Positions 6,172-10,871 of a stretch of 10,871 nucleotides of DNA are shown in pieces. The position numbers and the translations under genes are program-made. Source of the DNA: Acholeplasmatales bacterium DTU056 (lineage in GTDB: Bacteria; Bacillota_I; Bacilli_A; ML615J-28; CAG-698); assembly GCA_001512985.1 (NCBI GenBank), contig LFRX01000033.1, forward strand, positions 13,541 to 24,411. The letters are read 5' to 3'. Position 1 is the first letter of the stretch. Every line of letters starts with the position of its first letter. The notes beneath the pieces were generated by a model. It had not been told where the DNA came from. It worked only from the letters and a program-made list of their open reading frames with translations, and did no database searches.

Positions 6172-6840
6172 ATGATGAAATTATTAAAAAAATATGTTTG
6201 GTTATTTGAATGGATTGCAGCGGCGCTTATATTAGCGCTGGGTATTTATGTGGCAGTTGAACCTAGTGTGTTGTATCTAGTAGCTGGGATTGCAATTACT
6301 ATTTTAGGTTTATTTAGATTAGTACCTTTACTAAAAACAACTGAAGATAAAGTCTTAAAGTTTATTTATTTAGGTGAAATGATTGTTAATGTCGTAGTAG
6401 GTATTTTATTGATTGTTTTATTTACAAATCAAAATACTGATAATGGCAAATTACTTGGATATTTAGTTGGTGGAGTGTTATATTTGCGAGCATTAATTTA
6501 TTTCATTGCAACAATCTTTCGTAAAGAAGGAACAGATGTTCCAAAATTTATTACTCATATAGTGTTAATTACTGCTGGTACGGCAATAATTGCCAGAGGT
6601 GGATTTTCTGATCAACAATTAGCTTGGTTATTACTAGGAATTGCAGTATTAACAGCAGCGGTAATGGTTATTATGGGATATTCAAATTACAATAATTATC
6701 GTCATACTTATCGTGCTGTTGAAAAAACAAAGGAAATGAAAGATATTGAACAACTAGAACTTCCAGCTAGTGAAGAAAAAATTGAAGTTCCAGTTGGTGA
6801 ACCTCAAGAAGAACAACCACAAGAAAAAATTATTCAATAA
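6172..6840 (+). CDS. Six-helix membrane protein of unknown function (DUF308/HdeD-like topology)
   Basis: A 222-residue integral membrane protein. Six hydrophobic helices are visible at about residues 13-29, 31-52, 64-86, 95-116, 125-143 and 148-168, separated by short loops. A hydrophilic acidic tail of about 50 residues rich in E, Q and P (LPASEEKIEVPVGEPQEEQP) follows and is probably cytoplasmic. The helical-pair layout with glycine-rich repeats such as LVAGIAITILGLFRLVPLL resembles DUF308/HdeD proteins, but I see no diagnostic motif and claim no function. GAGG overlapping the argS stop codon gives a ribosome binding site 8 nt before the first ATG (a second ATG follows at 6175). The 10-nt gap to argS and 15-nt gap to the peptidase indicate one operon. 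Confidence 0.85.
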   Translation: MMKLLKKYVWLFEWIAAALILALGIYVAVEPSVLYLVAGIAITILGLFRLVPLLKTTEDKVLKFIYLGEMIVNVVVGILLIVLFTNQNTDNGKLLGYLVGGVLYLRALIYFIATIFRKEGTDVPKFITHIVLITAGTAIIARGGFSDQQLAWLLLGIAVLTAAVMVIMGYSNYNNYRHTYRAVEKTKEMKDIEQLELPASEEKIEVPVGEPQEEQPQEKIIQ

Positions 6841-6855
6841 AAAGAAGGTGTCGAT

Positions 6856-7932
6856 ATGAAAAAAGATTTACTACTGCTAAAAAAATTGACTGAAGCTAAT
6901 GGTATCGGCGGACATGAACGTATGGTTCGTCAAATTATGGAAGAAGAGTTTTTACAAGTCGTTTCTAAAGACGATATTTTATATGATGGTTTAGGATCTA
7001 TTGCTGCTCGCAAAGTTGGTCAAGAAGATGGACCTAAAATTGCGATAGCTGGACATATGGATGAAATCGGAATGATTGTTACTAAAATTACTGACGAAGG
7101 GTTTTTGAAATTCCAAACAATTGGTGGTTGGTGGAGTCAAGTAATGTTAGCCCAACAAATGACTGTTACTACTTCTGAAGGTAAAACATATCGCGGCGTC
7201 ATTGGTTCTAAACCGCCACACATTTTAAGCGAAAGTGAATTAAAAAATCCTGTTAAAATTGAGGATATGTATTTAGATTTAGGTGTTGCAAGTAAAGAAG
7301 AAGTTGAAAAACTTGGAATTAAAGTTGGTGATATGATTACACCAGCAATTGATTTCCAAGTCCTAGCAAACGAAAAATATTTACTAGCCAAAGCTTGGGA
7401 TAACCGTATTGGGTGTGCGGTTGCTATTGAAGTATTAAAACAATTAAAAGGACAAAAACATCCAAATACCGTTTATGGAATTGGTACAGTTCAAGAAGAA
7501 GTTGGTCTACGCGGAGCACGAACTATTGCTCAAATGATCAATCCGGATATTGTGATTGCAGTAGATGTTGGCATTGCTAAAGATGTGCCAGGAACTGACA
7601 ATAGTGCAAAACTTGGGGCTGGTCCACAAATCCTACTTTATGATGGTGCCTTAATCGGTCATGTTGGTTTGCGTGAGTTTATTGTGGGTATTGCTGATGA
7701 GTTAAAAATCCCATATCAATTTGATTACTTAAAACGTGGTGGTACCGACGCCGGCGCAATGCACTTAGTTCATGATGGGGCTCCAGCTATGAGTTTATGT
7801 ATTCCAAGTCGTTATATTCATTCTCATACATCAATTATTCATAAAGATGATTTTGATAACACTGTTAAGCTGCTTGTTGAAGTAATTAAACGTCTAGATA
7901 ATGCGACTTGTTATCAAATTACTTATAAATGA
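6856..7932 (+). CDS. M42 family metallo-aminopeptidase (glutamyl aminopeptidase / YsdC-like)
   Basis: Cytoplasmic di-metal aminopeptidase that trims peptides from the N-terminus; this family often forms dodecameric tetrahedral particles. The 358 residues match family length. Metal and catalytic residues by family alignment are visible: H67 and D69 in AGHMDE, bridging D182 in KAWDNRIG, base E214 with E215 in VQEEVGLRGA, D237 in AVDVG, and H322 in YIHSHTS. GGTDAGAMH (295-303) is also typical. The ATG has AAGAAGGTG about 8 nt upstream. It is the last gene of the galU-argS operon, ending just before a strong terminator. Substrate (acidic N-terminal residues, or broader) and the choice among PepA, YsdC and YtoP orthologues cannot be settled from sequence, so no symbol is given. 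Confidence 0.93.
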   Translation: MKKDLLLLKKLTEANGIGGHERMVRQIMEEEFLQVVSKDDILYDGLGSIAARKVGQEDGPKIAIAGHMDEIGMIVTKITDEGFLKFQTIGGWWSQVMLAQQMTVTTSEGKTYRGVIGSKPPHILSESELKNPVKIEDMYLDLGVASKEEVEKLGIKVGDMITPAIDFQVLANEKYLLAKAWDNRIGCAVAIEVLKQLKGQKHPNTVYGIGTVQEEVGLRGARTIAQMINPDIVIAVDVGIAKDVPGTDNSAKLGAGPQILLYDGALIGHVGLREFIVGIADELKIPYQFDYLKRGGTDAGAMHLVHDGAPAMSLCIPSRYIHSHTSIIHKDDFDNTVKLLVEVIKRLDNATCYQITYK

Positions 7933-7933
7933 T

Positions 7934-7957
7934 AAGGGCTTTTTTAAGCCCTTTTTT
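7934..7957 (+). terminator. Intrinsic terminator of the galU operon
   Basis: AAGGGCTT (7934-7941) pairs with AAGCCCTT (7946-7953) around loop TTTT and is followed by a T-run to 7957. The hairpin begins one base after the peptidase stop codon. It closes the four-gene operon. Confidence 0.93.
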
Positions 7958-8040
7958 GGTATATTTTTCTAAAAAAGTGAAGATAATAAAAAAGATAGAA
8001 TATAGTTTACATAGGAATTTTTCACTTATTAAAAATGGAA

Positions 8041-8187
8041 TACTAACTAAGAGTCTTAAAACAAATTTTTTAATAAACTTATTTTATTAAGCAATATTGG
8101 CTTGAAATTTTTTACAAATTATGATAATATATAACAGTATAGGAAAGAACTGAAATAATAAAATGTTGTTTTTTTCCTTAGTTAGTA
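8041..8187. repeat. 11-bp inverted repeat flanking the tRNA promoter
   Basis: TACTAACTAAG (8041-8051) and CTTAGTTAGTA (8177-8187) are perfect inverted copies 125 nt apart. The right arm ends 4 nt before the tRNA, and the tRNA promoter lies between the arms. A second, A/T-only hairpin, TTAATAAA (8070-8077) and TTTATTAA (8083-8090), lies within. They could be operator half-sites or a pre-tRNA leader structure; chance is possible in DNA this AT-rich. Confidence 0.35.
8102..8130 (+). promoter_or_regulatory. Promoter of the tRNA-Arg / ylmE unit
   Basis: TTGAAA (8102-8107, four of six to TTGACA), a 17-bp spacer and TAATAT (8125-8130) preceded by TGA (8122-8124), an extended -10 element. Transcription would begin near 8137, leaving a leader of about 55 nt before the tRNA. 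No other convincing promoter is seen between the operon terminator and ylmE. Confidence 0.6.
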
Positions 8188-8191
8188 ACAC

Positions 8192-8268
8192 GCGCTCGTA
8201 GCTCAATTGGATAGAGCATCTGACTTCGGATCAGAGGGTTATGGGTTCGAGTCCTATCGAGCGCGCCA
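8192..8268 (+). tRNA. tRNA-Arg (anticodon UCG)
   Basis: A 77-nt cloverleaf with encoded CCA. Acceptor arms GCGCTCG (8192-8198) and CGAGCGC (8258-8264) pair perfectly. The D-arm is GCTC with GAGC. The anticodon stem TCTGA/TCAGA encloses loop CTTCGGA, giving anticodon TCG. The variable loop is five bases, and the T-arm is ATGGG/CCTAT around TTCGAGT. The discriminator is G8265 and CCA is 8266-8268. The UCG anticodon reads CGA and possibly other CGN arginine codons by wobble. ylmE starts 20 nt later with no terminator between, so the tRNA is probably cut from a longer transcript. Confidence 0.96.
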
Positions 8269-8288
8269 TTTTTAAAGTAGGTGAAAAA

Positions 8289-8939
8289 GTGAAAATTAAA
8301 GAACAGTTAGAAAAAGTACGTGAAAATTTAGTAGGTTATGACCATGTCACTCTTGTTGCGGCTACTAAATATATGGACCTTGAACAAACTAAGGTTTTAG
8401 TTGAAGCCGGAATTACTCATCTAGGCGAAAATCGCACGGATATGTTTTTAGAAAAATATGAAGCCCTAAAAGACTATCCTAATATAAAATGGCATTTTTT
8501 TGGAAATTTACAGTCACGAAAAGTGCGAGATGTTGCAAACCGAATACATTATCTTCATTCATTAGATAGAACCTCATTGGCTGCGGAGTTAAACAAACGA
8601 TTAGAAAACCCACTAGATTGTTTTGTCCAAGTTAATTTAACAAATGATGAAAAGAAATCAGGGGTTAGACCAAACAAATTAATCTCCTTTATTAAAAGTT
8701 TAAAACAATATCCAAAAATCCGTGTTATTGGCTTGATGTGTATTGCGCCGTTTACTTTTGACCAACAAGTATTAGAAGATTCTTTCAAAAAAATGCAAGA
8801 ATTACAAAAAGATGTTCAAGAATTACATTTAGAGTATGCCCCATGTACAGAACTTTCGATGGGTATGAGTAATGATTATAAAATAGCATTAAAATACGGT
8901 GCAACATTCATTCGTCTTGGTCGAGTATTTTTAAAATAA
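8289..8939 (+). CDS. ylmE: YggS/PLPBP family pyridoxal-phosphate-binding protein
   Basis: A single-domain PLP-binding protein (alanine-racemase-like barrel) that buffers cellular pyridoxal phosphate; no enzyme activity is established for the family. The start is GTG 8289, five nt after AGGTG (8279-8283). An in-frame ATG at 8241 lies inside the tRNA and is not a real start. The resulting 216 residues are close to family length. Motifs: the PLP lysine K27 in LVAATKY, GENR (46-49, for the usual GENY), WHFFGNLQSRK (68-78) and near the C-terminus MGMSNDYKIALKYGATFIRLG, which binds the phosphate. It is the first protein gene of the ylmE-sepF-ylmG-ylmH-ileS block and has only 12 nt before sepF, so it is co-transcribed with it. 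The short gap to the tRNA suggests a shared transcript. Confidence 0.93.
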   Translation: MKIKEQLEKVRENLVGYDHVTLVAATKYMDLEQTKVLVEAGITHLGENRTDMFLEKYEALKDYPNIKWHFFGNLQSRKVRDVANRIHYLHSLDRTSLAAELNKRLENPLDCFVQVNLTNDEKKSGVRPNKLISFIKSLKQYPKIRVIGLMCIAPFTFDQQVLEDSFKKMQELQKDVQELHLEYAPCTELSMGMSNDYKIALKYGATFIRLGRVFLK

Positions 8940-8951
8940 AGGGTGATGAGG

Positions 8952-9317
8952 ATGTTCTTTAAAAGAAAAAAACCAAAGCAAATTGAGTTTACGGAATATC
9001 ATCCAAAAGAAAAAAAAGGGACCAAAAATAATGGCCTACTAACCACCTTTGATCGAATGGAATATTTTATCGTTCAAGAAAACAGCGAAGAAGAGTTATT
9101 TAAAATTTGTGATACCATTTTAGGTGGTCGTGCAGTTTTAGCTAACTTTGATAAGTTAAGTGACGAAGATGCTAATGAAATGTTAATGTTTATTTCGGGA
9201 GTTATTTATGCCACTGAAGGCCGAACATATAAACTTGATTCACGATTATTTTTGTTTGGACGTAAAGAAGAATATGAAGATGGATCATTATTACAATATA
9301 TAGAGGATACGCAATGA
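8952..9317 (+). CDS. sepF: Cell division protein SepF
   Basis: SepF anchors and bundles FtsZ at the membrane during septum formation. From ATG 8952 it has 121 residues. Upstream in-frame starts at GTG 8943 and ATG 8946 overlap or crowd the ribosome binding site AAAGGG (8938-8943), which is 8 nt from ATG 8952, so that start is preferred. The N-terminus MFFKRKKPK is short, basic and aromatic, consistent with a reduced membrane-targeting helix. A charged linker leads to the SepF domain, with LLTTFDRMEYF, AVLANFDKLSDEDANEMLMFISGVIYATEG and the final strand SRLFLFG. It is somewhat shorter than Bacillus SepF (about 150 residues), with the loss in the N-terminal linker. Its stop overlaps the ylmG start in ATGA, a sign of translational coupling. 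Confidence 0.9.
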   Translation: MFFKRKKPKQIEFTEYHPKEKKGTKNNGLLTTFDRMEYFIVQENSEEELFKICDTILGGRAVLANFDKLSDEDANEMLMFISGVIYATEGRTYKLDSRLFLFGRKEEYEDGSLLQYIEDTQ

Positions 9318-9580
9318 TTATACAAAAGGTCTTAGTAATTCTTTACTACATCTTATTTTATTACCATTACATAATGGTTGCAGGAGTTATTTTAACTTGG
9401 ATTCCTTCGTTATATAATTATCGTTTATTTCAATTAATTCATTATCTTAGTGATGGTTATTTAGGATATTTTCGAGGAAAATTAGTGATTGGATTTATTG
9501 ACTTTTCCCCAATTGTTGGTTTTTCTTTGTATTTCTTATTATTAGAAATATATCAAATGTTTTTAGAAAAGATGATTTAA
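9314..9580 (+). CDS. ylmG: YggT-family membrane protein YlmG
   Basis: A small two-helix inner membrane protein of the YggT/YlmG family; chloroplast and bacterial members have been linked to division or membrane organisation, but the molecular role is not known. The 88 residues are typical. The first hydrophobic segment covers about residues 5-29 and ends in VILTWIPSL (the family's SW.P-type motif). A loop with YLGYFRGKL and the conserved IDFSPIVGF (61-69) leads into the second segment (66-85). The ATG overlaps the sepF stop by 4 nt (ATGA), with GAGG 7 nt upstream. ylmH follows with no gap. Confidence 0.88.
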   Translation: MIIQKVLVILYYILFYYHYIMVAGVILTWIPSLYNYRLFQLIHYLSDGYLGYFRGKLVIGFIDFSPIVGFSLYFLLLEIYQMFLEKMI

Positions 9581-10300
9581 ATGTTTAATGTGGATCGTTT
9601 AGAAAATTTAGTCAAAAATGGTCTAAATAAAAACCTTTTGACTAAATTTTTGTCTATTGAGGAACAAAAATATTTGCAAAGCATAAAATATTTAAAAATT
9701 TATTTTTCAAATACTTATCCAGAAGAAGAACGAAAACGAGCATATCTTGCCAGTGAAGATATTGATGAACCAATAGATTTTAAAATTGCTATTTTAGAGT
9801 TTTTTTACCCTGAAGGGTTTGTCCAAATTTCTCATCGGGATGTTTTAGGGGCATTAGTGTCGTTAGGAATTAAACGCGAAGTAGTTGGGGACATTATTAT
9901 TAGTTCACGTAATTTTATCTTAGTCATTGAAGAAATGGCTGATTTTATTATAAATAATCTTTCAATGATTAAAAATGCTAAAGTTCAATTTCAAAAAGCT
10001 ACAGTAGATGATTTGCTTACTGTTGAAATTAATAATTATTTTGAAGACCAAATTATTGTATCTAGTTTGCGTCTAGATAATATAGTTAGCGAAGTAAGTA
10101 ACATATCACGAGCAAAAGCTTGTGAAATGATAAATAATCAATTAGTTAAAGTTAACGGAATAATTAAAACTAATCCTTCCGGACGAATAGCATATGATGA
10201 TATTATTTCAATTCGTGGTATCGGAAGAATTATTATAAAAGAGGAGTTAAAGAAAACAAAAAAAGATAAAACTGTTTTAAGAATTCTTAAAACAAAATAA
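9581..10300 (+). CDS. ylmH: S4-domain RNA-binding protein YlmH
   Basis: A 239-residue protein with an N-terminal region of the YlmH family (YPEEERKRAYLAS at 46-58, HRDVLGALVSLGIKRE at 85-100, GDI near 103) and a C-terminal S4 RNA-binding domain at about 161-222 (SLRLDNIVSEVSNISRAKA and VKVNGIIKTNPSGRI). Published work I recall places Bacillus YlmH on 50S subunits carrying stalled peptidyl-tRNA, in ribosome-associated quality control; the division-cluster location is conserved but unexplained. The ATG abuts the ylmG stop (TAAATG), and only a weak AAAAGATGA precedes it, so translation probably depends on coupling to ylmG. A GTG at 9590 is a less likely alternative. divIVA, the usual next gene, is missing. 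Confidence 0.9.
   Translation: MFNVDRLENLVKNGLNKNLLTKFLSIEEQKYLQSIKYLKIYFSNTYPEEERKRAYLASEDIDEPIDFKIAILEFFYPEGFVQISHRDVLGALVSLGIKREVVGDIIISSRNFILVIEEMADFIINNLSMIKNAKVQFQKATVDDLLTVEINNYFEDQIIVSSLRLDNIVSEVSNISRAKACEMINNQLVKVNGIIKTNPSGRIAYDDIISIRGIGRIIIKEELKKTKKDKTVLRILKTK
10273..10294. repeat. 22-bp perfect palindrome over the end of ylmH
   Basis: Eleven bases TGTTTTAAGAA (10273-10283) are followed directly by their exact reverse complement. The palindrome covers codons for the last residues of ylmH, four bases before its stop. As RNA it makes a 9-bp stem with a 4-nt loop, and T-rich sequence begins at 10305. The 10-nt gap to the T-run makes it a weak terminator at best. It could instead be a protein-binding site or attenuate read-through into ileS. 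Confidence 0.5.
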
Positions 10301-10406
10301 GATATTTTTTTGTTTTATTTTTTATATACATAGAATAAAAGAAAAAAATATGTTATTTTAAATATAAGGAAAGAAAACTATAAAAATATAAAAGTGGTAG
10401 GTGCTT
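10301..10406 (+). promoter_or_regulatory. Short ileS leader, no T-box
   Basis: This 106-nt gap is A/T runs. A candidate -10 TAGAAT (10331-10336) has no good -35. The conserved T-box pieces (AGUA bulge, AGGGUGGNACCGCG antiterminator, terminator helix) are not present, and the gap is too short for the usual leader of 200 nt or more. ileS is therefore expressed either by read-through from ylmH or from a weak local promoter, and I see no sign of control by uncharged tRNA. Confidence 0.45.
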
Positions 10407-10871
10407 ATGGGTAAAGATTATAAAGATACATTATTAATAATGCAAACTGAATTTCCAATGCGTGCAAATTTACCAACTAAGGAACTAGAAATCGCAAAAA
10501 TTTGGTATGATAATAACATTTATCAAAAAGTAATAGAGAAAAATAAAGGACGTAATACGTTTATTTTGCATGATGGACCACCATATGCTAATGGAAATAT
10601 TCATATTGGTCATGCATTAAACAAAATTTTAAAAGACTTCATTGTACGTTATAAATCAATGACAGGAAATTATTGCCCATATATTCCTGGTTGGGATGCG
10701 CATGGATTACCAATTGAAAATGCTCTAACTAAAAAACTTAAAATCAATCGCAAAGAAATGAGCGTTAATGAATTTCGAGCTTTATGTGAAAAATATGCTT
10801 TAGAACAAATCGAAATTCAAAAAGAACAATTTATGCGTTTAGGTGTTTTAGGTGACTGGGAACATCCGTAT
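10407..10871 (+). CDS. ileS: Isoleucyl-tRNA synthetase, N-terminal part (runs off the window)
   Basis: The first 155 codons of a class I synthetase (normally about 920 residues) that charges tRNA-Ile; the gene continues past the last base. The start MGKDYKDTLL and TEFPMRANLP align with the Bacillus protein. FILHDGPPYANGNIHIGHALNKILKDFI holds the HIGH ATP-binding motif (66-69), followed by YIPGWDAHGLPIE and FMRLGVLGDWEHPY, all diagnostic of IleS rather than ValRS or LeuRS. The ATG at 10407 follows AGGTG with short spacing. In Bacillus, ileS follows divIVA at the end of this cluster; here it follows ylmH directly. Confidence 0.97.
   Translation, partial: MGKDYKDTLLIMQTEFPMRANLPTKELEIAKIWYDNNIYQKVIEKNKGRNTFILHDGPPYANGNIHIGHALNKILKDFIVRYKSMTGNYCPYIPGWDAHGLPIENALTKKLKINRKEMSVNEFRALCEKYALEQIEIQKEQFMRLGVLGDWEHPY

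Noticed and set aside
8241..8288. An upstream ATG that would extend ylmE by 16 residues
   Set aside because: It lies inside the tRNA-Arg T-arm region; GTG 8289 has a ribosome binding site and matches the family's N-terminus.
1..10871. A CRISPR array or defence island
   Set aside because: No regularly spaced direct repeats and no recognisable nuclease, helicase, reverse transcriptase or toxin-antitoxin genes.
1..10871. Mollicute genetic code (UGA read as Trp)
   Set aside because: argS and the M42 peptidase end in TGA at the expected lengths, sepF ends in TGA overlapping ylmG, and tryptophans in the real genes are TGG.

Overview
The window is about 30% GC, uses TGA as a stop (two intact genes end in TGA), and carries Gram-positive gene orders: a YtqA-type radical SAM protein, galU/gtaB, and the ylmE-sepF-ylmG-ylmH-ileS block that follows the division/cell-wall cluster in Bacilli. 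This suggests a low-GC member of the Bacilli or a close relative (Erysipelotrichia, Turicibacter, Haloplasma or Izemoplasma-like lineages), but not a UGA-Trp mollicute. The genus cannot be fixed from sequence reading alone.

Positions 1-2118 are a decaying, very AT-rich stretch. It holds two genes each broken by an apparent one-base indel: a DUF4177-like small protein (376-680) and an SPFH/YdjI-type 'virion core-like' protein (1176-1689). It also holds a possible 32-codon ORF, several inverted repeats, an orphan sigma-A-type promoter with a cre-like palindrome, and a strong bidirectional terminator (1914-1952). ytqA lies on the minus strand (2119-3051) and converges on this stretch.

Positions 3305-3555 form a self-contained RNA transcription unit: a near-consensus promoter, about 180 nt of unusually GC-rich foldable RNA that looks like 6S RNA (ssrS), and its own terminator. 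No protein needs to be invoked there.

Positions 3574-7957 look like one operon: extended -10 promoter, galU (UDP-glucose synthesis), argS (arginyl-tRNA synthetase), a six-helix membrane protein of unknown role, an M42 aminopeptidase, then a strong intrinsic terminator.

Positions 8102-10871 start with a promoter and a tRNA-Arg(UCG) with encoded CCA. Only 20 nt later ylmE begins from a GTG, with no terminator between, so the tRNA and the division block may share a transcript. The order ylmE, sepF, ylmG, ylmH matches Bacillus, with overlapping or abutting junctions (sepF/ylmG share ATGA; ylmG and ylmH abut). divIVA, which normally sits between ylmH and ileS, is absent; ileS starts 106 nt after ylmH, lacks room for a full T-box leader, and runs off the window.

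No CRISPR array, insertion sequence, phage gene or defence system was seen. The features most worth a second look are the 6S-like RNA, the tRNA/ylmE transcript, the missing divIVA and the twin frameshifted genes.
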